This document shows positions 42,977 through 53,665 of a stretch of 64,000 bases of DNA, one piece after another. The number at the start of each line of letters is the position of its first letter. Position 1 is the stretch's first letter. A program made the translations under genes and the position numbers. Location of the stretch: positions 151,959,425 to 152,023,424 of the forward strand of contig JAHLJT010000631.1 of the NCBI GenBank assembly GCA_031308135.1, written 5' to 3'. Below the pieces are notes generated by a model that searched no databases, had not been told where the DNA came from, and saw only the letters and a program-made list of their open reading frames with translations. The stretch is from Acheta domesticus (Eukaryota > Arthropoda > Insecta > Orthoptera > Gryllidae).

Positions 42977-45646
42977 ATGATGAACCAAGCAAAGAAAATG
43001 GACAAGAATAAATGGATAGCGGATACTTTAAGAGTAGCAACTTGGAATGTAAGGGGAATCTCAAACAAAGAAGATTTGCTAACTAGAATACTGGAAGAGC
43101 AAAAAGTAAACATTGCCGTAGTGACTGAAACTAAGAAGAAATTAAAAGGCTCAAAATATGTAGGGAATTATGCAATGTTCTACAGTGGTATAGAGGAAAA
43201 TATGAGAGCTTCAAAAGGAGTAGCAATATTTGTAGATAAAAAATGGGAACCAAAGATTAAAGAATATGAATATGTGAACGATAGAATGATAACAATCAGA
43301 GTAAGACATGATCGCGGACACCTGGTCATCATAGGAGCTTATGCCCCAGTGGAAGGAAGATCGAAAGAACTGGAAGAGGAGACAGACAGTTTTTACTTAA
43401 TGCTCCAAAAAACGATAGACAAATACAATCAAACATGCGAAGTACTCATAATGGGTGATATGAATGCCAGAGTAGGAAACAAAGCAGTCCATGGATCTAT
43501 AGGAACATTCGGAGAAGAAACTGTAAATAAAAATGGAATGAAACTCCAAGAATTTGCAGTTTTTAACAACTTAAAAGTGACTAATACCTTTTTCCGTAAG
43601 AAACTAATTCACAAGTTTACTTGGGCCAATGGAAACTGCAGATCCTTAATAGATTATATAATTGCTAACCAGAGAATATCAAAACAAGTAATGGATACAA
43701 ATGTTTTGAGAGGTTATGACATCTACTCAGACCATTACCTAGTAACATCTCGCATCAAGATGTATCCAAGATGGCGAAAAGCAAAGAAAAACTCTCCAGA
43801 TGATAATGCAGAGAAAGTTTTCAAAGTACATGTTCTAGAAGAGCAAAGCACAAGGGAATTATACCAACATAGACTGAAGGAACACATACATCTAAGTCCT
43901 TTAAGCAACAATGTTGAAGAAATGTGGGCTAATTTGAAAATGTCTCTGACAAAGGCTGCTAATGAAGCCCTGGGGATGAAAAAGAAAATGAGAAGTAAAA
44001 GAAGATTAAAAATCTGGTCGGCAGAAATAGAAGAATTAGTTAAAATAAAGAAAAAATGTCATAATAAATATCTAAGCAACCCAACAGACATTAATAAACA
44101 AGAGTACCACATCGCAAGAAATCAAGCAAAAAATGCAATAAATAAAGCCCACAATGCATCTTGGGAAAGATTTATAGCAAATATTGAACACGATGTACAT
44201 GGAAGGCAGTCTTTAGCGTACAAAGTCATAAAGTCCCTAAATAGATCTATTAAAGAGGATGTAAATGTTAAAAGCATAGAAACAGATAAGTGGGCAGAAC
44301 ACTATCGATCTCTGTGGTACGATGATAAAGAAAACTCTGTAGTTAACCACAGAGAAACGTATCCGGGAGTTGATGACATCACAGGGGAAGAGCTGACAAT
44401 CGCTTTAAAAGGATTAAAAAATAGAAAAGCATCCGGACCAAATGGAATCAACAGTGAATTACTGAAGTATGGAGGTCAAGCATTGCATGAACACCTTTTA
44501 AAGCTGTTCAATGTGTGCTGGAGGCAGCTTGAGACTCCTCAGGAATGGTTACAGGCGAAAGTGGTATCCCTGTACAAGAAAGGTGACCGAACCAACACCC
44601 AGAACTATCGAGGAATATGTCTGCTAGACACTACCTACAAAGTATATGCTAGAATTCTGAATCGACGACTGAAGACAATTGCAGAAGCACTTCTCTCAGA
44701 AGAGCAAACGGGATTCAGAAAAGGTCGTTCATGTACAGATGCAATATTTATCTTAAAGCGATTGATAGAAGAACGAAGGGAACATAACAAAGAAACGCAT
44801 CTTGCATTTATAGATCTTGAAAAGGCTTTTGACAATGTTAGACGCAAACTTCTATGGGAAATATTAGAACGAAGAGGTTACCCAAAACATCTTATTGAAG
44901 CTATAAAGAGTGTATACAGAGAAACTTCGATCATATTAGGAAATTGTAAACCTAATATTGTCTCTACAAATAAAGGAGTAAGACAAGGCTGTTCAATATC
45001 ACCAACCCTTTTTAATATATATTTGAACGACATATATAGAGTATGGAAAAATAAAGTCGATAGAGGTGTGCAATTAAAAGGTTCTTTTTACATTAATTCA
45101 ATTTTATACGCTGATGACAAAGTGGTGATACAAGAGACTGAAAATAAGCTCCAAATGTCCATTTTCATCTTGAAAAATATCCTTGAAGAATATGGACTGA
45201 AAATGTCTGCTCAAAAATCAAAAGTCATGGCATTTCGAGGCAAATATCCAGTAAGATCTAAAATAGCAATAGGAAACTACAATTTAGAACAAGTTAGCAA
45301 CTTCAGGTACTTAGGCTGTGATATATCGTTTAATATAGATCGTGACGTGGAAAACAAGCTAGTAAAATTCCGAAATGTATGTGGAACTATACACAAGTAT
45401 CTGAGAAACCGAACACGAAAGGAGACACGGCTTAAGTTTTATAAGACAATTGCAGTCCCCACACTCATGTATGCCAGCGAAACATGGGTGAACACGAAAA
45501 AGATCAAAAATAAAATACAAACGGCGGAAATGAAATTTCTGCGAAACACACTAGGGTGCTCGCTACTTGACAAGAAACGGAACTCTGAGATAAGAGATAT
45601 TTTAAAGGTCAAAGAACTGTACGAGAATATTCTCGAAAACAATTAA
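42977..45646 (+). CDS. LINE endonuclease / reverse transcriptase (single ORF)
   Basis: An 889-residue protein that would nick chromosomal DNA and copy the LINE RNA at the nick. Residues 19-255 form an APE-type endonuclease: ATWNVRG (21-27), TETK (50-53, catalytic E51), IGAYAP (119-124), IMGDMNARVG (158-167, D161, N163), IDYIIAN (225-231) and SDH (251-253). After a basic linker (330-400) comes the reverse transcriptase: RKASGPNGINSELLKYGG (483-500), KKGD (534-537), NYRGI (543-547), FIDLEKAFD (611-619, D613), GVRQGCSISPTLF (667-679) and YADD (711-714). All catalytic residues are present. The stop at 45646 is early: after a one-base shift, WYNHVSRMPMNRLPFIAMNY and GRRDIGRPRRK continue to 45790, the usual C-terminus. 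Start chosen at the first ATG of the open frame, 42 bases before the first endonuclease residues. The clade is not settled (RTE-like by C-terminus). Confidence 0.85.
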   Translation: MMNQAKKMDKNKWIADTLRVATWNVRGISNKEDLLTRILEEQKVNIAVVTETKKKLKGSKYVGNYAMFYSGIEENMRASKGVAIFVDKKWEPKIKEYEYVNDRMITIRVRHDRGHLVIIGAYAPVEGRSKELEEETDSFYLMLQKTIDKYNQTCEVLIMGDMNARVGNKAVHGSIGTFGEETVNKNGMKLQEFAVFNNLKVTNTFFRKKLIHKFTWANGNCRSLIDYIIANQRISKQVMDTNVLRGYDIYSDHYLVTSRIKMYPRWRKAKKNSPDDNAEKVFKVHVLEEQSTRELYQHRLKEHIHLSPLSNNVEEMWANLKMSLTKAANEALGMKKKMRSKRRLKIWSAEIEELVKIKKKCHNKYLSNPTDINKQEYHIARNQAKNAINKAHNASWERFIANIEHDVHGRQSLAYKVIKSLNRSIKEDVNVKSIETDKWAEHYRSLWYDDKENSVVNHRETYPGVDDITGEELTIALKGLKNRKASGPNGINSELLKYGGQALHEHLLKLFNVCWRQLETPQEWLQAKVVSLYKKGDRTNTQNYRGICLLDTTYKVYARILNRRLKTIAEALLSEEQTGFRKGRSCTDAIFILKRLIEERREHNKETHLAFIDLEKAFDNVRRKLLWEILERRGYPKHLIEAIKSVYRETSIILGNCKPNIVSTNKGVRQGCSISPTLFNIYLNDIYRVWKNKVDRGVQLKGSFYINSILYADDKVVIQETENKLQMSIFILKNILEEYGLKMSAQKSKVMAFRGKYPVRSKIAIGNYNLEQVSNFRYLGCDISFNIDRDVENKLVKFRNVCGTIHKYLRNRTRKETRLKFYKTIAVPTLMYASETWVNTKKIKNKIQTAEMKFLRNTLGCSLLDKKRNSEIRDILKVKELYENILENN

Positions 45647-45790
45647 AATGGTTACAATGGTACAACCATGTATCAAGAATGCCAATGAACAGACTTCCAT
45701 TCATAGCTATGAACTATAAAACAGAAGGAAGAAGGGACATTGGTAGACCGAGAAGAAAAATGGGTGCCGGAACAGGTCACATGACCTAAA
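45647..45790 (+). pseudogene. Frameshifted C-terminus of the LINE ORF
   Basis: Reading in the +1 frame from about 45640 gives QLKWLQWYNHVSRMPMNRLP, FIAMNYKTEGRRDIGRPRRK, MGAGTGHMT-stop. This basic GRPRRK segment normally ends the protein, so a single indel near 45630-45645 separated it from the main ORF. Confidence 0.7.
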
Positions 45791-45825
45791 CCCTGTTGGG
45801 AAGAAGAAGAAGACTTTGTCATTTC

Positions 45826-46864
45826 TGTATAAGTCCTCCATTACCATGAATTCTAATTGCCAAATTAACATAAGTGTTCTAAAATGTCTACGCAGGGCGG
45901 TACATTGGTAACTCTTAACGAAGCTGTGTTCTGGCTTGTTGATGTTCTTTATATATGATGTAGTGGGTTAGGCATCTGTGATATCGAGTTACTAGTGTAT
46001 TTGAAAGAAATTGTGGAGTTTGAGTTGTATCAGGTTATAACATGAAACATCGCCAACGTGTTATTAACCTAGTTACAGAAAACAGACTTCAATTAACAGT
46101 TCATTTCACTAATTGTTCGATCATGGTGACAAAACTGTTTGTATTTCAGAGTTGACATTGTACATTCATTTTAGTGTCTGTAATTTGTTTGATCACATTT
46201 TTTGAATTTTTGCAAGTATTTAATTTTTACATGGCAGAAATATTGTGTTCGGAACATTTATTCTGCTGCTATTTGACTCCTGTTGACTGACAAAGGTTGA
46301 CTGACTTACAAATTCTTTATTACATACATATTACTTTACCACACATTACACATTAGTGTGTGTGTGTGGGTTTTTCTTTTCTTTTCTTTTCTCTTCTAAT
46401 ATTATTACTTAACATTATTTAATATTTTACTTATTAGTACTGACACAGTAGTAAAGTTTATAATTCTTCTAGGCCTTTGAAATATTTGCTTCATTTCTTA
46501 AATCTTTCTAGTGCTGCCAATCTTTCAACAATGCCTAATTGACCTCAGCATGGCTCATAACAAATTTCATAACAAATTTCAGGGACTGCAGTGACATCAG
46601 GTTGATGCACTGAGCCATCTCTCCCGGTACCAAGTTGGAAAATTATAGAGAACTGCAGTCCACATTGTGAGGGAAAAATGGGGTCTGAGATTGTACCCAT
46701 AGTATCGTCAGCCACTGACGTCGTCCCGAAAGTCGTTTTGTATTTTATGAGTGTTATCTAACCAAAAGATGTAATCATACTTTGATGGGTATCTGTATGA
46801 TTGTACAATGCCAGGAAACTGTGAATAAAAAGAAGAAAAATAAAATGGCCGGTCCGGATTGTCG
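45826..46864. other. AT-rich, unassigned
   Basis: A short (GT)n at 46355-46368 followed by (TTTTC)n is the only clear structure. No gene was recognised. Confidence 0.35.
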
Positions 46865-47180
46865 AGATCTCTAAAGCAGTAGTGCCGTGGCGATCTCGGA
46901 CGGAAGGATGGCGGGTTCGAGTTCCGCCTCGGGCATGGGTGTGTTTGTGTATATCTGTCTGTGTGTCGTCCATTCACCCTTTTTTATCGTTATCACTTCA
47001 TCTTCTATCCTCCCTGGCCTAACAACTCTGGGGGATAAAAATAGGATTCAGCTTAATGATGATCCCCTGATGAATCGCATGCACCTTCCACCGGGATAAA
47101 ATGATACTGAGTCCCGGTAAGTGCAGGTGCATGTATGCGTGGTCCGAGACGGTCTATTTGCGAACAAAAAAATAAATAAA
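46865..47180 (+). repeat. tRNA-derived SINE (family S), copy 2
   Basis: The head has agtgccgtggcgatctcgga (A-box-like) and ggcgggttcgagttccgcct (perfect B-box core GGTTCGAGTTCC at 46914-46925). The body and tail (gcgaacaaaaaaataaataa) match copy 1 at 39540-39836. The intact B box shows the tRNA origin more clearly than in copy 1. Confidence 0.8.
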
Positions 47181-47232
47181 TAGAAAACCTATATCAAATG
47201 GAATTTCAAAAATTAAAACAGAATAAGTTGGG

Positions 47233-47462
47233 CTACTTGCTTACCTCAATATACGAGTATGTGGCAAAATAGACAGTGCGCAGAAGATAGTGGAGACAAC
47301 GAGTAGGACAATGAGAAAGAGAGCAATAGAAAGTGGAAAAGAAAGTCAGAAAGACAGAGAGAGACGAGACACAGATATGGAGAGAGACAGGGAGAAACGG
47401 ACACGGGGTGAGAGACGGAGACGGAGGGAGGGAGAGTAAGGACGTCTGCCGGGTTCCGCTAG
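47233..47462 (+). mobile_element. Family D Helitron-like element, copy 3 (5' truncated)
   Basis: GA-rich block (47300-47440) ending gacgtctgccgggttccgct, ag (CTAG 47459-47462), followed by T. It lacks the (TA)n-bearing 5' part seen in copies 1 and 2. Confidence 0.55.
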
Positions 47463-47789
47463 TAAGGAATATTAATCTAATGGGGCTGAACAATTTCATC
47501 CTTACGTAGTATTTTATGATTTTGAAAGTACATTAAAGGAAAACTTAAAGAAAAATATCTTCATTCAGAAAATATTTATGAAGATCAACTTAATAGTTTC
47601 ATGTTTTGTATCTGAATTAGATCCAAGGGTATATTTAATTCGAAATAAAAAAAATTGATGCACGAATGCAGGAATTTAATGAACAATTTGTTAGGTGAGG
47701 TAAATGTTATTGTGAAGTATATTTAAATACAAGCATCAAATTAAATTGAACATTAAATTAAATTGAATATTCTGAAACTGATTATGTGG
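47463..47789. other. AT-rich, unassigned
   Basis: Short atcaaattaaattgaa repeats near 47733-47770; otherwise nothing recognised. Confidence 0.3.
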
Positions 47790-47925
47790 AGGCAACTTCT
47801 CATATTTGTAGTAAGCATTTTAAAGACAATGAATTAAAAAGAAGTTGTTGATCATGATCATTTGGCAAAGTAAGAGTGCCTTTTATAAAACTTGTAATTT
47901 ATATATAGGAGTACCAAAATTTATT
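47790..47925 (+). pseudogene. THAP-domain C-terminal fragment
   Basis: One frame gives YVEATSHICSKHFKDNELKR (about 47785-47842). Its ICSKHF is the diagnostic Cys-x2-His of a THAP zinc finger. A stop follows shortly. Further on, a gtaaga donor-like site (47871) and a tatatag acceptor-like site (about 47904-47910) precede GVPKFIP, which resembles the usual VPS.F segment after an intron. It is either an exon pair of a decayed THAP gene or a P-like element remnant. Confidence 0.45.
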
Positions 47926-48579
47926 CCTGTTGTCATGTGTAACTTAAAATATGATTTTAACTTTTACGGTCGTTATTACAACTTTGTCAACATTTCAGAT
48001 ATTAAAATTATATAAAATCGAGCTGAAAAATATTTATTATTTTCAAAAGAAGTGATGTAGGTCAAACACCTGCATTCAAAATACAGAGTGAGTCACGTAT
48101 CGGTAGCACCTTCTGTAACTTTTGAACGACTGAAGTTATTGGAATGTAGTTTTTGCGGAAGTGCGTTAGCGAATGGGGTTAATTGATGTATTATTCGTTT
48201 CTATTTGTTCACTTGTATTTTACGAGATATTTTAAAGGAACGTTTTTTTAATAAAACTATACATATTCTTTTAGTTTATCCTGACGAGTGTAAAAATGCG
48301 AATCCAATGATATACATACTGTCGTATTTTAGATAAGCATTGATCAGTAATTTTGATTTTTTGCGACTCTTGTTTAATGGACATTGTAACGCCGCGAGCG
48401 CGCGATAGCAGGGAGAGCGCAGCATAACATTGTCTGGTCCACAGTTACTTTCAAAATATCCGTTAAAAACTAATTGTCAAAAAGATGATATACTAAATAA
48501 CGAATTTTTTCCTCAATGCAAATCTTAACAAGCCATTTAACATATAAAATTTGCACCAATCAATGGAAATTATATATAA
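47926..48579. other. AT-rich, unassigned
   Basis: A segment at 48085-48330 resembles a dispersed non-coding repeat (cagagtgagtcacgtatcgg...), but no second copy in the window confirms it. Confidence 0.3.
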
Positions 48580-48924
48580 CTAGCTGAACTACCCGGCGTT
48601 GCCCAGGCATTTATTACAGTAAATTTTTAGCCAGGAAGAGGATTTCCATTTATTCATGCCGTGCAGTGAGGCCTACTTCTCTCCCATTGTATATCTGCCC
48701 CGCCAAGCTAGCCCTGTCTTGTCTTCCCCCCTATTTGGAAATTTCCGGTGTGCCTCGTTCACTTTCTTACTAAAGAAAGTTTACATTTTTCTAATTGGGA
48801 GTTTCAGCTCCCAAACATTTCTTACTTTCTAACTAAAAACAATAAACAAATCTAAACTGTTAATACAAAATACTCGTAAAATACTTGTAGACTCACATAT
48901 ATTGTTTTTGTGGAGTTTTATATC

Positions 48925-48995
48925 CCGGTGGCTTATTGGTTAGCGTGCTCACTTTACACGAAACAACCTCGAGTTCGATTCCCGGCCGGGTAAAT
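48925..48995 (+). repeat. tRNA-like SINE head
   Basis: Contains ccggtggcttattggttagc (A-box-like) and, 34 bp on, cgagttcgattcccggccgg (perfect B-box core GTTCGATTCC). It lacks a matching acceptor stem, so it is a SINE head and not a tRNA gene. Confidence 0.6.
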
Positions 48996-49021
48996 TAGAA
49001 CTGTGCGCTTTGCTTACAAAT

Positions 49022-49160
49022 AGGGAGTTTTTGCCACCTCGAACGTTAAGCACTATCGATCTTCTGCGCATGCGCAGATGCACAAAAGTGATACGAAACT
49101 TGAAATGCGCATAAGCAGAAGATCGATAATACTCTCCGTTCGAGGTGGCAAAAACTCCCT
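49022..49160. repeat. Hairpin with 24-bp perfect outer arms
   Basis: Arms 49022-49045 and 49137-49160 are perfect inverted copies (agggagtttttgccacctcg...). Inner arms 49046-49067 and 49115-49136 are imperfect. A 16-bp palindrome, tctgcgcatgcgcaga, lies at 49063-49078. Confidence 0.85.
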
Positions 49161-51019
49161 AATGTCCCAGTATCGATTGCTGTATGACGATGAGAAAACC
49201 CATTCTAAGGTTAAGAAGAGCGGTGTATACGGTAAAGGGATGTCCTCGTGCTTACCACTCGAACACCCGTCGCCGAGAGGCTGTGTCACCGCTGGTCAGC
49301 TAAGGCCCGTGGCAGGCTGTAGAGCCAAAGAGCGGAGAGTTCTATATATTATACTAATACTTTCAATAAATTGCCAAATTGTAAAACTAACTAATTTTTA
49401 TATTTTTTGCCTCTATAGTATTTATAAAGAAAGATTAAAAATTTATCTCCTGCGAACTCGTGACCTTGAAGGGACTTACAGTTTTAAGCGAAGTATACGA
49501 AACAAACGAGAGTTCTCGCATGGGTACGCATGTAGACAGATCCCGACAAATAGATATAGATGTAGTAACGTATTTGATGAATCATAATAATAATAAAAGT
49601 AAATGAAAATATATATGCTGAAATCTAATTGCCGGTTTCTATAATTATTTTGAAGACAACAGAAATATCTATGTTTAAAGATCTATGTGCTAGTAACATG
49701 TGGTATAAATCTTATTTATTTAGGTAAATAAATTAATCATATCATTGCAACATAACAGCAATACTGATCCACCAACCTGTACATTATATATACACAATAA
49801 ATTGACAATGTACTGAACCACTTAACAAAACACTATTAGCTTCATTATTTGATTTGAAGTGCTAGATACAATGGATCTTGAAATGTGAATAATAGAAACC
49901 AAGGAATACCAGAATTTTGTTATTAGATTAGACATAAATATTTTAGATAAATTAATTTTTCCAGTTTATAGAAAAAATAGATGAATTAATTCACTGGGAG
50001 TAACTGACATGCGAAACAACAGCACATAATAATCTTAATATGTAAAGGAGCATTGCATATTTACATACCACTGTATTTGTCCACTGCCCATATTGAAGAA
50101 AAACGTTCAACAGAGTTGATCAAAATATACAAATATTTTCCATTTTACGAATTGGAACATGAGAGATGTGTAAATAGTCAAATCGAGAGTCATAACTAAA
50201 AGCTGCCCTACTTCCTAGAGAATTATTCATATTTGCTTTCTTCTTTACAATATTGTTTTCAATGGTGCGTGTTCTTCAGCAAGTCGCTCTTGCCTCTGAG
50301 TAGCCGATTCAGAATTTTAATTGGCTGTCCATCTCTTAGCACTTGTATTCTGTTTTGACAACTGTAATTTCGTTTCGGCATTGTTTCAAACAATTCAATG
50401 TTCACTAATTCTGTAAAAGAAGAGATGGTTTAGAAAAGTATACGATACCTGTATACAATATCTACGTGTTGTACATTGTACAATAATGTATATTTTGTAC
50501 TGTATATTTTTATACTTTTAACTCTCTAAGTACTTTTAAAATTAAATGTTTTCTTGCCACAATTTGTATACCAAACGGACTAAGGACAATGCTTGCACAT
50601 TGACGTCCTTTACTACTTTCAGTATGGATTTCGTTCAAATGTTCCACCAACGTTCAAAACAAACAGATCACCAATGATCACTCACGGACTTTATAGCGTT
50701 ATTCAAACCCCAATGAATTTCGTAATAATTCTGGACATTGATGAAGACAGTAGATCTCAGACGTCATCCTCTGGTGGCGCGCAGCTAAACTATTGACATT
50801 GATCCACTATTGAATCTGTGATGTTAAGCCTGGCGAAAAATGTCCGGAAAAGTAATTATTTTGTAAATATATTAAGATTTATGGTTATAAATCATAGCCT
50901 ATAGTACTCCAGACCTTCAAAGGAAGCTATCACAAAAGTTTCATTGGCATTGGTTCAGTAGCTTCAGAGTGTATCGCGCTGTAAGCCAGCGTACGTTTGT
51001 CTTTATATATTAGTATAGA

Positions 51020-51699
51020 TATAGAAATATAGAAGATATAGATAAATCACCCAAATACTCATATTACTGTGGTCCTTGACTCTAAGAGAAGTGTGGGAGG
51101 GGACGGAGCTTTTTCGTGTTGGCGCTGTAGACCCGCTCCTCGCGCGAGAGGAAGATCGTGTTGGCGAGTGAACACCGCTCCCTCGCCACTTGTTCATGCA
51201 AATGTATTCCAAGCAGGAATGTAAGAGTGGCGCCGCTCGCCGATGATAAAATCCAATTGAAGAAGACGAGTAAGAACACGGATATAACTGCATAATTAAA
51301 CATGTATGTTCAGCACAGATGTTTGCAAGTCCTTGAGAAGTATTAATTCGAATCGAAGCGGACATTTCAACAGTTTTATCAGTGTCAGATGTTACTGGGA
51401 TAATGAAAAGTAGAGGGTTTAAGACATAAGAGTGAAAGATAAAAACTTCGGCGAGGAATACACATGGAAGATCTGTAGTCTATATGGTAGATCTACGGTC
51501 CGAAGCGCTTCCCCGGGAGCAGGGCTGTTTGCATTCAGAGCAATTGAGTCTCCAGCCCCTGTTCGCACCCTCCAGTTCGCACGGGTAAGGCTTTGCTCAG
51601 AGAAACGATTTTGTTCTTTGCTCAGAGAAACGATGTTACATCACCGTACTTGCGTTAGTTGAATGGTTGGTCAACCAAGATGATTGTCAATGTTTACTT
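51020..51699. other. Unassigned, moderately GC-rich
   Basis: Frames of 73-120 codons on the minus strand (51003-51365) and 76 on the plus strand have no recognisable domain. A duplicated gctcagagaaacgat motif occurs near 51595-51633. Confidence 0.3.
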
Positions 51700-52335
51700 T
51701 CTCGTCTTACTTCATAAGAAGAGAAACTATTGTAATCGAGCGACAGAAATCCGCAATTTTTTTCACAGAAAAACATAATTGCCGAGCCCTGGTAGGAAAA
51801 AAGTGAAGTAAATTTATAACAATTCGGATTGATTTCCTTCTGAATTAAATACAATAACATCAAAGCCAGTAAAGGAATTTATTCCATTAGCGTTAGTTTT
51901 AAAAGAACACAAAAATGTTGTGGCATGCTGAGGCTACCTATTTCATCAGGTGACATTCTCGCATTTGTAACTTTGTCAATTTTCGAAAATTCAGACAGTT
52001 CGACGATATGAGATTTGTGCAATTCTTAAGCGTCGTATGCTCTATGTGAAGTAAAATTATGAAAAAAATTGGAGTATTTTTTGAGAAAAATATATAAATT
52101 GCATTTCATTCAAATTACGCGAAAATTAATCGTTTCTTCAAAAACATTATACCTTGACCACATTACAGATAAACTTTTGTACCTGACTTTATTTAAGAAA
52201 CAATCTATATTTCAATTTTGTTCATTGGCATTGTTATTTTTTGCAATTTAAAAAAATGAAGTTCGACATAAACTAAGCCATAAACAATGGCTATTGCTGT
52301 CCTTTGATACATACGAGATGAAAATTTAAAGAAAC
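51700..52335 (+). mobile_element. Family A head and AT-rich body (diverged)
   Basis: Begins ttcataagaagagaaactat, then a segment ending in the gccgagccctggtag stem motif that also appears at 265-290. AT-rich body segments follow. Confidence 0.45.
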
Positions 52336-52394
52336 TAGTAATGTGCTTTCCGCATTATTTTTAAAAACTAGTGCACGTGCTTTCCGCATTATTT
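52336..52394 (-). repeat. Two tandem CTAG tails, minus strand
   Basis: On the minus strand, aataatgcggaaagcacgtg, cactag (then T) is followed 30-35 bp later by aataatgcggaaagcacatt, actag (then T). Two copies of the 3' terminus are joined head to tail. Confidence 0.55.
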
Positions 52395-53229
52395 TTAAAT
52401 TTGCTATTTTTGAAAATTCTGACAGTTTAATGCAATGAGATCTACCATTCTTTTAAGTCTTTCTTGTTCTATTCGTGGGAAAAATCTGAAGAAAAAATTT
52501 GGAGTGGTTCCATAAAAATTTTTTTTAATAATTTGCTTTAATTTCATACAGAATTACTCGAAAACTTCACGTTCTTTCGAGAAAATTGTACATAACATTT
52601 TTTTAAATCTAATTTTTAGAAATAGATTTTGTTTGAAACAAAAATCTCTTCAAATTTTCGATGCTAAATTTTTGCAATTTTCGAAAATAGAGTTCGAAAA
52701 GTAAGACTAGCATCAATATTTTAATTTTTCAATCTCGATTCTAGTTGTTTTAAATAATAAATCTTTCGCGACTCAACCCTGTCACGGAGTGTGGCAAAGA
52801 CTCGTTTAGTAACTTGCATGCCTCGAGTTTCGATGCCTATTGTACCTTCGACTGTATCGTAGTTGAATCGTGGTATCTGGTGACCACAGAATCTTTTAGC
52901 AGACAGATTTGTCAGACTGCATGGAGGTTGTAGTTAAGCTCCCTCCGCTTCCTTGCCCTGGGCCGATCGGAAGCCCTCTGGAAAGTTTCTCAGAGTTTTT
53001 ATCAGAGTTTTCGCGCGGGGGCAGACGTGCGAAGAGGAAAATCTTAGTACTGCGAGCATAGCTCTCCGCCTCTTTGTACGCAATACGATCATAAGTGTTT
53101 ATTGCGTACACAGCCTGTTTGCTGTGTACCCTGTTAAGGACCAAAGATTCCTGCCGTGGATCAGATCCATATCAGGCCTGATCTAAAGCCGTTTTGAAAA
53201 CGGCCTTTATGGTGGCCGGCCAGTGGACG
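52395..53229. other. AT-rich then GC-rich; no gene assigned
   Basis: 52395-52740 resembles weak family A body. 52760-52870 has loosely tRNA-like boxes (gcctcgagtttcgatgccta). From about 52900 the composition becomes GC-rich, leading into the minus-strand frame below. Confidence 0.3.
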
Positions 53230-53665
53230 TTAAGTGTCCACCTCCAGGACTTCCGCAGTCAGATCCTGCGCGGATGACCCTGGCTCGACGTTCTCGCCTG
53301 TGAACCAACTGCGAGGCGACTGACGGAGACGATTTTTTCTAGCTGTCAGATAACTCGTCGTCCCTATAGGAAGGGGTTCGGGAGTTTGCTGACGTTCCTC
53401 AGAGCTCGTTGGCAAACTCACCATACCGAAGGAGATTTTCTACTGTTGAGGCGGATTTAGCTCGGCGACGGGCGCATCGCGGGCCTCAGTAGGCCCGGAT
53501 ATTGATTTGTCCGCCCGCCTCGGCTTTTTCTTCGTTCGCGCCCGTCCGGGAGCGTTGTTGTTGGGAGAGGAGGTCAAGCGTTGGAGCTTGTCCGCCAGGA
53601 AGGGGGTGTTTTCCAGCTCTGTAGAGCTTTCGCGCGAGTCGAGACACGTGCATTTGGCTCATGGC
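53230..53665 (-). pseudogene. Gag/ORF1-like frame, minus strand, one stop
   Basis: A single minus-strand frame stays open from about 53665 to 53230 apart from one stop near 53437. It reads DSRESSTELENTPFLADKLQ, later a basic GRARTKKKPRRADKS segment, then PTSSEERQQTPEPLPIGTTS and YLTARKNRLRQSPRSWFTGE, ending VDT. The charged, Gln/Pro-rich linker and the basic stretch resemble the ORF1 or gag of an LTR or LINE retroelement. No CCHC knuckle was seen, so the assignment is weak. GC-rich sequence continues upstream to 54225. Confidence 0.35.

Larger units (their letters stand above)
42955..45812 (+). mobile_element. APE-type LINE, near-complete, with 13-bp target duplication
   Basis: The 2858-bp insertion is bounded by a perfect 13-bp duplication, ACTTTGTCATTTC. 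It consists of a 22-bp 5' leader, one long ORF (42977-45646), a short out-of-frame C-terminal extension (to 45790) and a 3' end in (GAA)n repeats (45800-45812). No poly(A) is present, which fits LINEs that end in simple repeats. No separate ORF1 is seen. The leader is so short that slight 5' truncation cannot be excluded. Confidence 0.85.
48580..51019 (-). mobile_element. Non-autonomous Helitron, minus strand, both ends intact
   Basis: On the minus strand it starts TCTATACTAATATATAAAGA (51019 down) preceded by A, and ends TGCCTGGGCAACGCCGGGTA then GTTCAGCTAG (to 48580) followed by T. The 3' part forms a GC-rich hairpin (CCTGGGC/GCCGGG) about a dozen bases before CTAG. The TC start, the hairpin, CTAG and the A/T insertion site are the defining Helitron features, and the 5' end closely resembles that of known insect non-autonomous Helitrons. 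At 2440 bp it has no Rep/helicase frame. It carries a tRNA-like SINE head (48925-48995) and a hairpin (49022-49160). Confidence 0.8.

Noticed and set aside
48925..48995. tRNA gene
   Set aside because: Pol III boxes present but no full cloverleaf; SINE head.
49078..49587. 169-codon plus-strand frame
   Set aside because: Starts inside a hairpin within a Helitron, has no domain, and its composition is unbiased; chance frame.
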